From contig NZ_VRZA01000001.1 in assembly GCF_008064665.1 (NCBI RefSeq), forward strand, positions 744,001 through 808,000: DNA of 64,000 nucleotides. The letters are read 5' to 3'. A program made the position numbers and the translations under genes. The notes beneath the pieces are model-generated. The model ran no database searches, had not been told where the DNA came from, and saw nothing but the letters and a program-made list of their open reading frames with translations. The stretch is from Parahaliea maris. Lineage in GTDB: Bacteria; Pseudomonadota; Gammaproteobacteria; Pseudomonadales; Halieaceae. Each line of letters opens with the position of its first letter. The first letter of the stretch is position 1. Below are positions 8,636-16,484 of this stretch, in pieces.

Positions 8636-9136
8636 CTATCGGGTATTTGCCTCGGCGGCAATGGCGTCCAGCATGCCGCCGTACATATCGGTCATGGCGG
8701 CAATCATCGTCTCGGGCTCAAGCCCCTCGATCGTAATGCCGGTAAAACCCGCCTCCCAGCGAGCCCGGGTCTTGCCCTCACCCGCGTCTTCGAGACTGGC
8801 CACCACGCGGTAGCCCTGCATCACATTCACGGCTCCCTCGAGCACCTCGTACTCAATGCTGTGCCGGTCGCTGTCCAGGGCGAGCAGTTTCTCTTCCACC
8901 GGCTGTTCGGCCCCCGGCATGAATACGCGGCGCACCTGGCCGACGCCCTCCCCGACCTGTTCCACGCGCTCTGCGCCATCGAACCAGTCCAGGTTGCCGA
9001 AATCCGCTACCACTGCCCAGACCTGCTCCAGCGGTGCCTCAAGGGTTTTTTCTACAGTAAAGGCGTAAATGGTATGACCCTCCTGATTATGGTTATGGTT
9101 ATGGTTTATAAGACGCGGGGCGCTTGATGGGCTCAT
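8636..9136 (-). CDS. SRPBCC (START-like) family protein; start codon uncertain, possibly AUU
   Basis: Small lipid/aromatic-ligand-binding fold of the Bet v1/START superfamily. The domain begins YAFTVEKTLEAPLEQVWAVVADF and ends near AAMTDMYGGML, the normal full length. The coordinates given use the nearest conventional in-frame start, ATG at 9136, which has no ribosome site and adds a low-complexity HNHNHN stretch. A consensus AGGAGG (9084-9079) lies instead exactly 8 nt before an ATT codon at 9070-9068, and starting there gives a 144-residue protein with no odd leader. Longer readings begin inside the tRNA gene and are rejected. Domain call firm, start unresolved. Confidence 0.8.
   Translation of the reverse strand: MSPSSAPRLINHNHNHNQEGHTIYAFTVEKTLEAPLEQVWAVVADFGNLDWFDGAERVEQVGEGVGQVRRVFMPGAEQPVEEKLLALDSDRHSIEYEVLEGAVNVMQGYRVVASLEDAGEGKTRARWEAGFTGITIEGLEPETMIAAMTDMYGGMLDAIAAEANTR
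9087..9104. repeat. Three tandem TTATGG hexamers
   Basis: Three exact copies of TTATGG sit directly upstream (minus-strand sense) of the AGGAGG of the SRPBCC gene. Such a short array could vary by slippage and change the spacing of upstream elements. Confidence 0.8.
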
Positions 9137-9203
9137 CAGCAAAAACAGTAAAAACGGGACCCACCCTGAACCCGCTGCCGACAAGCGTCGGAACAGAAAG
9201 GAA

Positions 9204-9277
9204 TGGAGCGGGTAAGGGGAATCGAACCCCTCTCTCAAGCTTGGGAAGCTTGGGTAATACCACTATACGATACCCGC
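9204..9277 (-). tRNA. tRNA-Gly (anticodon CCC)
   Basis: 74 nt including an encoded CCA. The acceptor stem GCGGGTA pairs with TACCCGC, the T arm is AGGGGTTCGATTCCCCT, and the anticodon arm CAAGC-TTCCCAA-GCTTG places CCC at positions 34-36. It resembles the glyU type of tRNA that reads GGG. It lies upstream of, and in the same direction as, the SRPBCC gene. Confidence 0.95.
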
Positions 9278-9369
9278 AATCTGAAAGGCGGCGCCGGGAA
9301 GCGTCTGCCCGCAGGCCGACATAATAACCACAGCACCCCCGGGAACGAAAGCCCTTGCTGACATCCCGG

Positions 9370-9828
9370 TCAAACTCCTTTGGCGGGCTGTTGGTAGTCG
9401 TACAGCAGATGGGCGGAACAGTCCCCCACCATATCGACCTGCATGGCCCGCTCACTGAATTCCCACTGGCCGTCGGGGCGCAAGCGAAAAGTGTCGGCGT
9501 AACGGCCACAGATAATCGCTTGCAGCGGCAGCGACTCGGTGGCCTGGAACACGGTGAAGGTACTGCGGGAAATAGCGCTGTCGCCCTCCACCTCGATGAC
9601 GACGTTGGTGGTGACATGGCGCGTACGCGGCGTACCGGTCTCCGGGTAGATCCGGCAGGAAGCCCGGTACATGGCCAGAACCTCGTCGTAGCCCTCCTGT
9701 CGACTGTCGTGTGCTGGCGCGACAATGGCGGCGTGACGGAACAGCTCCGCCACACCTTCGAGGTCACCCGCATCAATGCGCTCAGCGTAACGGTAAATCA
9801 GGTTCTCGATGGCCCGGTAGGCGTCCAC
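9370..9828 (-). CDS. SnoaL/NTF2-like protein
   Basis: 152 residues of the NTF2-like superfamily, whose members are small cone-shaped isomerases, dehydratases or hydroxylating-enzyme subunits in steroid and aromatic catabolism. The start AIENLIYRYAERIDAGDLEGVAELF is the typical first helix pair, and the tail WEFSERAMQVDMVGD is the typical last strand. GTG start at 9828 with GGAG about 7 nt upstream. It follows the SDR gene by 28 bp and probably belongs to its transcript. Role inferred only from fold and neighbours. Confidence 0.82.
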   Translation of the reverse strand: MDAYRAIENLIYRYAERIDAGDLEGVAELFRHAAIVAPAHDSRQEGYDEVLAMYRASCRIYPETGTPRTRHVTTNVVIEVEGDSAISRSTFTVFQATESLPLQAIICGRYADTFRLRPDGQWEFSERAMQVDMVGDCSAHLLYDYQQPAKGV

Positions 9829-9856
9829 GGTTTACTCCATTGGCTGTTGCCTGCAC

Positions 9857-10705
9857 TCACTCCCCGGCCGGGTAGTCCACCGACAGGGAAGTCTCCTCCC
9901 AGGCATCCAGACGCGCACCGATGCCCGCAAGTTTTTCACGGTAGCTCGCCAGCAGCCCCCTGCCCAGCACCAGCGTAGGGGGCGGGTCTTCCATAGTCGC
10001 CAGCTGTACAAATAGTTGGGCCGCCCGCCGCGGATCGCCCGGCTGCTTACCGTCGATGGCGGCAATCATGTCCAGCCGGCTGCCGACATGCTCGGCGTAA
10101 GCCGGTAGCCTGCGGGAACTGCGCTGCATGGAGCGCCCGGACCAATCAGTGCGAAAGGCCCCCGGCTGGACAGTCGTCACCCGGATGCCCAGCGGCGCGA
10201 CCTCCTTGCCGAGGGCCTCCATCAGCCCCTCCAGCGCGTGTTTGGACGCGCTGTAATAGCCGGTACCCGGGTTCGCCATCAAACCCGCCTGGGATGAATT
10301 GTTGAGTATCCGCCCGCTGCCGCGCTCGCGAAAATGCGGTAACACCTCCAGGGTCAGGTAGAGCGCGCCGAAAAAATTGGCCTCAAACATTGTCCGCACC
10401 GCGACCTCCTCGCCTTCCTCCACCGCAGCCACGTAACCATAGCCCGCGTTATTGACCAGGACGTCGAGCTGGCCAAAGTGGGCAATGCTCCGGGCCACAG
10501 CGTCCCTGCGCTGGCCGGCATCGGTCACATCCAGTGGCAGGCACAGGGCCGTGTCGGGAAAGGACTCGCCGATATCCGCTACCGACTCAACCCGGCGCGC
10601 TGTCACGACGACCCGGGCCCCGGCGCCGAGTGCACAGAGCGCAATCTCGCGACCAAAGCCGCTGGAACAGCCGCTGATGAGCCAGACGGTGTCATCTATC
10701 TGCAT
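9857..10705 (-). CDS. Short-chain dehydrogenase/reductase
   Basis: 282 residues. SGCSSGFGREIAL at about residues 11-23 is the cofactor loop; NNAGYG and YYSASKHALEGL give the structural and catalytic motifs. Oxidoreductases with this CSSGFG start often act on retinol-, steroid- or alcohol-like substrates, but substrate is not determinable here. The ATG at 10705 overlaps the TGA of the upstream 418-residue gene (TGATG), which indicates translational coupling and a shared operon. Confidence 0.92.
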   Translation of the reverse strand: MQIDDTVWLISGCSSGFGREIALCALGAGARVVVTARRVESVADIGESFPDTALCLPLDVTDAGQRRDAVARSIAHFGQLDVLVNNAGYGYVAAVEEGEEVAVRTMFEANFFGALYLTLEVLPHFRERGSGRILNNSSQAGLMANPGTGYYSASKHALEGLMEALGKEVAPLGIRVTTVQPGAFRTDWSGRSMQRSSRRLPAYAEHVGSRLDMIAAIDGKQPGDPRRAAQLFVQLATMEDPPPTLVLGRGLLASYREKLAGIGARLDAWEETSLSVDYPAGE

Positions 10706-11961
10706 CACGCTTCCTCCACGCTGGCGAGGCGCCAGGCATAACTCGCTCCCCGCGCGGACAGTTGCCGACGACGCCCGGCAGGATCTACCAGCGGTGTATC
10801 CGCAGGCAGGGTCTGCGCCAACTGGCCCAGCGGGACCAGGCGGGAACGAACCCCCAGATCACCACCGGGCCGACCGCCGGCAAATTCGGCCCAGCGCAGG
10901 GTAAGAATCCCCTCGGCGAGGTCATCGGGATCGAGCCAGTTGTGCAGGCCTGGATCGCGCAGGGACAACACGAAAGTGTAGGTGCCGTCGCCGTTGGGCA
11001 TTGCCTGGTGGCTGTTGAGGCAGCCAGTGCGCTCGACGATCTCGTTGCTGGTTCCCCAGACGTTGGTGATAGGTGCAATGAAGTAGCCAGCACCTCCCAT
11101 GTTCACATCCAGCACCAGCGCGGTATCGGAATCGGGCAGGGCGAAGTTGCCCATGATGTAAATCTGGTTGCGCAGTGCGCCATCGCTGTCCCGATCAATG
11201 GTGTAGCTGAATTCATTGGGCGTGCGATCCATGGCCTGGGCATTCCAGCGAGTGGTGTTGAGCGCCCACTTGTTCAAGTAATCCCTGATCAGCGCTACAT
11301 TCTCCGCCTCACTGCGGGGCGGCCGGGACGGCGGCCCTCCAATACGCTCGACGCTGAGTTCATTGGCACGGTCTTCCGCCCAGTCAAAGATGACGTCGCG
11401 AATATAGAACTCGTGGGCCTCGGGGCCAGTGCGGACATGGTTGGCACGGCTGCCCTGGGGGTCGCTGTCGACATAAATCTCGAAGTACCCCTCACTGTCG
11501 ACCACCAGGTCTTTCCCATCCAGCAGCCCAACGGTCTGCATGGTGGGACTCCACAGGGTGAAGTAGTTCTCCACCAGCCGGCGTTCCGCCACCCGCCCCC
11601 GTATCACATAGCGTTCCTCACCGCTGACCGGGATCACCCGGTAGATGCTGTCCGGGTTATCGATACCCCAGCGGCTACCGGGAATATCCCGCCCCCGCAA
11701 ACGGTGTGGCAGGCGGGTGATGGTGACGACTTTCGGATACAGGGGGTCCTGGTTCAGCGCCCAGATGACGGCGCCAAACATGACTTCCTCGAAGGCGCGA
11801 TCGAAGCAACTGTGCATCGCGGCACCCGGCGCGGCGAGGTCCAGCCACATGGCGCGAACGCGCTCCTTCTCCGCCACCACCTCGGGCAGGTGAAAGTAAT
11901 ACAGCGCGAGCATTTCATGCTCTCTCTGCACCGCTGTATCGACAGGATTGAAACACCGCAT
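10705..11961 (-). CDS. Uncharacterised 418-residue protein (DUF1214-like regions possible)
   Basis: I do not recognise this with certainty. It has no signal peptide or membrane helix. The N-terminal 100 residues are helical; two stretches, NYFTLWSPTMQTVGLLDGKD followed by a YFEIYVDSDPQG strand (about residues 130-170), and a later YIMGNFALPDSDTALVLD...YFIAPITNVWGTS region (about 275-310), resemble the beta-rich DUF1214 pattern seen in proteins next to lipid and steroid catabolic genes. AGGAGG lies 8 nt before the ATG. It is translationally coupled to the SDR that follows, so a role in the same pathway is likely. Confidence 0.6.
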   Translation of the reverse strand: MRCFNPVDTAVQREHEMLALYYFHLPEVVAEKERVRAMWLDLAAPGAAMHSCFDRAFEEVMFGAVIWALNQDPLYPKVVTITRLPHRLRGRDIPGSRWGIDNPDSIYRVIPVSGEERYVIRGRVAERRLVENYFTLWSPTMQTVGLLDGKDLVVDSEGYFEIYVDSDPQGSRANHVRTGPEAHEFYIRDVIFDWAEDRANELSVERIGGPPSRPPRSEAENVALIRDYLNKWALNTTRWNAQAMDRTPNEFSYTIDRDSDGALRNQIYIMGNFALPDSDTALVLDVNMGGAGYFIAPITNVWGTSNEIVERTGCLNSHQAMPNGDGTYTFVLSLRDPGLHNWLDPDDLAEGILTLRWAEFAGGRPGGDLGVRSRLVPLGQLAQTLPADTPLVDPAGRRRQLSARGASYAWRLASVEEA

Positions 11962-12058
11962 GAAATGTCCTCCTCGTGTCCAGGGCGCGCCGTCAATGGC
12001 TGGCAGCCCGCCCCGCCCTGGCGTAGAATCGCAGCTCGTTCAGAGGTCCGCCGATAGT

Positions 12059-12529
12059 ATGTCCACACTGCACAAACCCAACCGCGCCCTGCTGGAGCGC
12101 TGGATGGATGAAACCAAGGTCGCCTTCGAACTCTGCGGGGAGTGCGAAGGTCTTCACGTGCGTGCGCTGCAGGCTCTCGAAGGCGTGGTGGACAGCCGCC
12201 TGTTGCTGGAACACTACGGCCTGGTGTTCAGTACCGGCCTCGAGGTTCGCCCCATGGCGCTGCTGCCGCTGGCCGCAGATCTCGGGCGGCTCAACATGGA
12301 CTTCCCCCACCTGAAGATTTTTCTCGACATTATCGATGACGCCACCCCGCAACTGGTCATCGCCGGGTTCCTGCCGGTCCACGCCGGCCTGAGCCGGGAA
12401 CAGTTCGCCGCCTTCGTGGTAATGACCATGGAAGGCACCCGACAGTTGGCGGAGGAATGCCTGCGCCTGGATTACCTGTTCCCGGAAGGCGACCCGCAGC
12501 GCGGCTCTCCCAGTCGCTCCCTGCACTGA
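12059..12529 (+). CDS. YbjN/type III chaperone-like small protein
   Basis: 156 residues, soluble. The fold pattern (N-terminal helix, a strand pair GLVFSTGLEVRPMALLPLAADL, then NMDFPHLKIFLDIIDD and a C-terminal helix beginning SREQFAAFVVMTMEGTRQLAEE) recalls the YbjN/CesT chaperone-like fold; this is a weak call from pattern alone. It starts 97 bp from the divergent 418-residue gene and sits inside an otherwise minus-strand cluster, so it need not share its function. The ATG used follows a poor ribosome site; no better start is seen. Confidence 0.6.
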   Translation: MSTLHKPNRALLERWMDETKVAFELCGECEGLHVRALQALEGVVDSRLLLEHYGLVFSTGLEVRPMALLPLAADLGRLNMDFPHLKIFLDIIDDATPQLVIAGFLPVHAGLSREQFAAFVVMTMEGTRQLAEECLRLDYLFPEGDPQRGSPSRSLH

Positions 12530-12612
12530 CCTCGGCACGGCAGAGCGGCACCCTCGACCCAGGCCTCCCCTATGCCTCGCACGCCATGGCAGGTGTTGGC
12601 GACGAGTCCCGG

Positions 12613-13815
12613 TCACACCGCCTCGCTTACTCGCACCGGCATCTGCTTGAAGCCGTGAATCAGGTTGGAGCGGATGAACACCGGCGCCCCGACCGATTCG
12701 ATGCCGGGCCCGAAGCGACGGAAAAACTCCTCAAAGAAGACCCGCGCCTCGAGTCGCGCGAGGTTGGCGCCCAGACAGAGATGGATACCGTGCCCAAAGG
12801 CCAGATGGGGGTTGGGATCCCGGCTGATGTCGAACTCCAGCGGATTGCTGAACACTGACTCATCAAAGTTGGCGGAGCTGTACAGCATCACCACCCTGTC
12901 ACCCTCGGCGATGCGCTGGCCAGCAATGGTGGTATCGCAGGTCGCGGTACGGCGGAAATAGTGCAAGGGGCAGGTCCAGCGCAACATCTCTTCAATGGCC
13001 GCAGGTAGCCCCGCAGGGTGCTCCTGCAACTGCCGGTAGAGCGACGGACGCTGCAACAGTTCGTGCATGCCGGAGCTGATCAGGCTGCGCGTGGTCTCGT
13101 TGCCCGCCACGGTCAGTTGCACGAACAGGGAGGCGAACTCCAATTCCGAGACCGTCCGGCCCTCCACCTCCTGGTCGATCAGCAGGGTGATGAGATCATC
13201 ACCGCCCCGTCCCTTGCGCTCTGCGGCCAGTTCGTAGCCGTAGGTGCCCATCGCCACCGATGCCTGATTGACCTCTTCGGGAGTACCCCCAAGGTCGGGG
13301 TCCGTACCCGAGGTCTGCAGATCGGACCAACGGCGGATTTGCGGCCACATGGCCTCGGGGATATCCAGCAGGGAGCAAATCACCGCGGTGGGCAGCTCGC
13401 CCGCCAGGTCGTCGACAAAATTGATCACCTCGCCGCACGGCGCAGCGTCGATGACGGCCCGGGCGATTTGCCGCACCCGCGGCTCGAGGGCGGCCAGCAT
13501 ACGCGAGGTGAAGCGGGAGATGACCGCCCGACGGATGGGACCGTGGTGGGGCGGGTCCATTCCCAGCAACTGGGACTGGGCCATCGTCAGGATGTCCGGC
13601 GGCATGTCATCCACCATGACAAAGCCCTGCTGCGCCGAAAAGGTCTTGAAATCCCGCGACACCGCGACAACTTCCGCGTGCCGGCTCAGTACCCAGTAAC
13701 CCCCGCCGTCCGGGTGCTCGTGCCAGTACACCGGTGCATTGGCGCGCAACCAGGCGAACTGCTCATGGGGTATGCCACCCGTGTAATGATCCGGGTTGTA
13801 GATATCGATCTGCAT
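12613..13815 (-). CDS. Cytochrome P450
   Basis: Soluble haem-thiolate monooxygenase, 400 residues. Visible motifs are AGNETTR in the I helix (237-243), ExxR (Glu276-Arg279), and the haem loop FGHGIHLCLG with the cysteine ligand Cys347. The general style is that of bacterial class I P450s such as CYP125/142/124, which oxidise sterol or fatty chains; this is family-level inference. A ferredoxin and ferredoxin reductase are required and none is encoded nearby. The ATG at 13815 is 2 nt after the TGA of the cupin gene, so the two are co-transcribed. Confidence 0.94.
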   Translation of the reverse strand: MQIDIYNPDHYTGGIPHEQFAWLRANAPVYWHEHPDGGGYWVLSRHAEVVAVSRDFKTFSAQQGFVMVDDMPPDILTMAQSQLLGMDPPHHGPIRRAVISRFTSRMLAALEPRVRQIARAVIDAAPCGEVINFVDDLAGELPTAVICSLLDIPEAMWPQIRRWSDLQTSGTDPDLGGTPEEVNQASVAMGTYGYELAAERKGRGGDDLITLLIDQEVEGRTVSELEFASLFVQLTVAGNETTRSLISSGMHELLQRPSLYRQLQEHPAGLPAAIEEMLRWTCPLHYFRRTATCDTTIAGQRIAEGDRVVMLYSSANFDESVFSNPLEFDISRDPNPHLAFGHGIHLCLGANLARLEARVFFEEFFRRFGPGIESVGAPVFIRSNLIHGFKQMPVRVSEAV

Positions 13816-13817
13816 GT

Positions 13818-14267
13818 TCAGTCGGTGACCAGCACATTGGGACGTGGCAGCCCCCGCTCTTCGCACATGGCGTAATAGAACGCCAGGGTCAGGGCGCCAT
13901 CCACCACCGAAGTGATGTTGCCCTGGGCATCGAGATTGATATTGGCGCCATACATCTGGAACCAGACCCGGGTGTCGTCCTCGATGCACTGCAAGGTATG
14001 CTCGGAGCCCGCCGGTTCATACAGGAATGAGCCCGCCCGATTGACGTAGTCGTACTCCCGGTACTTCCACGCCCCCGACGTGGTATAGCCGTAGACCGGC
14101 CCGGTGTGGCGGTGGGTCTCCACCTCGTAGCCGGCCTGAAAGATATTCTCGATGACCCACAGCCCTTCTCCCGTGCGCACCTGCAGCACCTTGAGCTTGC
14201 TGCCATCGCCAATATCCACGAAGGGCAGGTCACCGGCGCCATAGTGCACGGCTTCCGGGGTTGTCAT
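13818..14267 (-). CDS. Cupin protein of the 2,4'-dihydroxyacetophenone dioxygenase family
   Basis: 149 residues, one cupin barrel. THRHTGPVYGYTTSGAWKY (about 51-69) carries the likely metal-binding histidines, and GSFLYEPAGSEHTL (about 79-92) the second cupin motif with the later His. Members cleave aromatic ketones using non-haem iron; many relatives are of unknown substrate. AAGGAGA is 5-6 nt from the ATG. It is the first gene of a two-gene unit with the P450. Confidence 0.84.
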   Translation of the reverse strand: MTTPEAVHYGAGDLPFVDIGDGSKLKVLQVRTGEGLWVIENIFQAGYEVETHRHTGPVYGYTTSGAWKYREYDYVNRAGSFLYEPAGSEHTLQCIEDDTRVWFQMYGANINLDAQGNITSVVDGALTLAFYYAMCEERGLPRPNVLVTD

Positions 14268-14472
14268 CGCTGTTCTCCTTATGCGTCGATGTCATCGCCA
14301 GTTCCAGCCTAGCCTGCAAGCAGTTCCGGGGCCAAAAATGCGGGCTGAATAGTTGAGCCAACGCCCGGCAATCCTTCTGCAAGCGAGACAACCTCCGGAC
14401 TTCGCGCGGTGCAGTTTCGCGGTACCATAGCGCCATGCCATTACCGCGCACACAGCCCGGGGAACCGCTCCC

Positions 14473-14895
14473 GTGACCGCCTACCTGACCCTGTTCGCCA
14501 CGGCGTTTCTCGCGGCCACCATTCTGCCGGCCTATTCCGAGATCCTGTTTGCCGGCCTGCTGAGCGAAGGCTATGACCCCTGGGCCCTGTGGCTGTGGGC
14601 AAGCGCGGGCAACACGCTGGGTTCCGCCGTCAACTGGGGACTGGGGCGCTACCTGCTGGCCTACCAGGACCGGCGCTGGTTCCCGTTCAAGCGCGACAAG
14701 TTGAACGCCGCCCAGCGCTGGTTCCAGCACTACGGCGTGTGGACCCTGCTGCTGGCATGGCTGCCCCTGGGCGGAGACGCGCTGACCTTTATCGCCGGTG
14801 TGATGCGGGTTCGCTTCAGTGTCTTTATCGCGCTGACCTTCATTGGCAAGAGCCTGCGTTATGCGGCACTGGCGGGTTTGATGGCACTATTCTGA
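14473..14895 (+). CDS. YqaA-type small membrane protein (VTT/DedA-related)
   Basis: 140 residues with about four membrane segments. The family-typical stretch GNTLGSAVNWGLGRY (about 45-59) and the later LTFIAGVMRVRFSVFI are present. DedA/VTT relatives are thought to move lipids or act in membrane homeostasis. GTG start at 14473 with only a weak GGGGAA upstream; no in-frame ATG is available. Its neighbours (a divergent cupin gene and an esterase gene 75 bp downstream) do not refine the role. Confidence 0.83.
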   Translation: MTAYLTLFATAFLAATILPAYSEILFAGLLSEGYDPWALWLWASAGNTLGSAVNWGLGRYLLAYQDRRWFPFKRDKLNAAQRWFQHYGVWTLLLAWLPLGGDALTFIAGVMRVRFSVFIALTFIGKSLRYAALAGLMALF

Positions 14896-14970
14896 CCACT
14901 GGCCCCGGCTATCGGCCCGGGCCACTACACATCGGCCCGGAGCTACCACTTATTCGCGGAACCCAGAGAC

Positions 14971-15600
14971 ATGAAATACCTACGCGCCCTGATACTGTCT
15001 GCCTCGCTGCTGTGCGTTGCGAGTTGTAGCGAGACCACCGACCTGCCCACCCTGCAGGCCGGCGCAGTGGTACTCGCCTTCGGTGACAGCATCACCCATG
15101 GTACCGGGGCGGGTAGCGGACAGAACTACCCGACGCTGTTGGGACAGGCAACCGGCTGGGAGATCATCAATGCGGGCATTCCCGGAGATACCGCCCAGGC
15201 GGCACGGGAACGGATCGAACCACTGCTTTCCAGACACCGGCCGGATCTGGTCATCGTGGAACTGGGGGGCAACGACTTTCTGCGTCGCCGCAACCCTGCC
15301 GAGGTCAAGGTTGATCTCGAGGCGATCCTGTCCAGGGTAGCCGCCGCCGGTGTGCCCGCCGTGCTGGTCTCGGTGCCACAGTTTTCCGTTTTGCGGGCGA
15401 CCATGGGCGCCCTGAACGACTCCCCCATTTACCGTGAACTGGCGGACGAAAGGGACCTGCTGCTCATCCCGGACCTGCTGTCGGACATTCTCTCGCGCGA
15501 GGAGTGGAAGGCCGATCCCGTGCATCCCAACGCCGCCGGCTACCAGGCCCTGGCCAGCGGTATCCACGCGGCCCTGCAGGGGGCTGGAATTGCCCCCTGA
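14971..15600 (+). CDS. GDSL/SGNH esterase (TesA/arylesterase-like), probable lipoprotein
   Basis: 209 residues. The SGNH hydrolase blocks are visible: FGDSITHG (catalytic Ser, about residue 40), a Gly in NAGIPGDT, GGNDFL (Asn), and DPVHPNAAGY with the Asp/His pair. The N-terminus ends in LLCVASC, which fits a lipobox with the acylated Cys at residue 19, so the enzyme is likely anchored to the outer membrane or periplasmic face, in contrast to soluble periplasmic TesA. Substrates would be short esters or thioesters. Confidence 0.9.
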   Translation: MKYLRALILSASLLCVASCSETTDLPTLQAGAVVLAFGDSITHGTGAGSGQNYPTLLGQATGWEIINAGIPGDTAQAARERIEPLLSRHRPDLVIVELGGNDFLRRRNPAEVKVDLEAILSRVAAAGVPAVLVSVPQFSVLRATMGALNDSPIYRELADERDLLLIPDLLSDILSREEWKADPVHPNAAGYQALASGIHAALQGAGIAP

Positions 15601-15669
15601 GGCGAGGGTACGGACCTGTCTTTCGCTTCTATACTGAGCCTATGCCGTCCCTGACCGAGGCCCAGCACC

Positions 15670-16455
15670 ATGATCTCCTCACGCATCGCCAGCAGCACCC
15701 TGCTGCTTCTGCTCCTCGTCACCCAGACCGCCGCCGCAGAGCGCTGGATCGACCTTACCCACACCCTGTCCGATAAAGCGGTGTTCTGGCCCACGGCGGA
15801 CCCCTACCAACGCGAGACCGTGTTCGAGGGCATGACAGAGGGTGGATACTTTTACTCCGCCTATGTCTTCAAGACCGCGGAGCACGGCGGCACCCATATC
15901 GATGCACCGGTGCACTTTGCCAAGGGCAAACGGACGGTGGACGAAATCCCGCTGTCGCAGCTGATTGGCGACGCGGTGGTGGTGGATGTCAGTGAGGCAG
16001 TCGCCTCCGACCGGGACTACCGGGTCAGTGTGGCCGATCTGCAACGCTGGGAAAGTAGCCACGGGACGATCCCCCGGGGCAGTATCGTGCTGTTACGTAC
16101 CGGCTTCGGCCAGTTCTGGCCCGATCCGGAACGCTATCTTGGCACCGCCCTGCGCGGCGAGGCGGGCGCGGCAGCCCTGTCATTCCCGGGGCTAGGCACC
16201 GCCGCCGCCGACTGGCTGATTAGCGAACGGGGACTGGCAGCGGTGGGTATCGACACGGCGAGCATCGACTATGGCAAGTCGAGGGACTTCAGCACCCACG
16301 TGCGATTGATGAAGGACGATATTCCCGCCTTTGAAAATGTGGCTGGCCTGGAGCAACTCCCCGCCACCGGTGCCTTCGTTGTGGCCCTGCCCGCCAAACT
16401 GGCAGGGGGCAGCGGGGCCCCCCTCAGGATCGTGGCACGGATCGCCGGCGACTGA
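15670..16455 (+). CDS. Exported cyclase-family metal hydrolase (kynurenine-formamidase-like)
   Basis: 261 residues. After a signal peptide cleaved near TAAAE (residue 22) the mature protein begins RWIDLTHTLSDK. The metal-binding signature HGGTHIDAPVHF is at about residues 75-86, characteristic of the cyclase/KynB fold, which hydrolyses amides, lactones or related bonds with Mn or Zn. The VGIDTASIDYG segment is also typical. Export suggests it is not tryptophan formamidase. It starts 69 bp after the esterase and may be co-transcribed. Confidence 0.88.
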   Translation: MISSRIASSTLLLLLLVTQTAAAERWIDLTHTLSDKAVFWPTADPYQRETVFEGMTEGGYFYSAYVFKTAEHGGTHIDAPVHFAKGKRTVDEIPLSQLIGDAVVVDVSEAVASDRDYRVSVADLQRWESSHGTIPRGSIVLLRTGFGQFWPDPERYLGTALRGEAGAAALSFPGLGTAAADWLISERGLAAVGIDTASIDYGKSRDFSTHVRLMKDDIPAFENVAGLEQLPATGAFVVALPAKLAGGSGAPLRIVARIAGD

Positions 16456-16484
16456 GGTCCAGCCCTGGCGGGAGGACCTGCGGA

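Noticed and set aside
9137-9238. N-terminal extension of the SRPBCC gene starting inside tRNA-Gly
   Set aside because: It translates the T arm of the tRNA and has no ribosome site.
12059-12529. Plus-strand YbjN-like gene as part of the P450 cluster
   Set aside because: Opposite orientation and unlike function; left as an independent gene.
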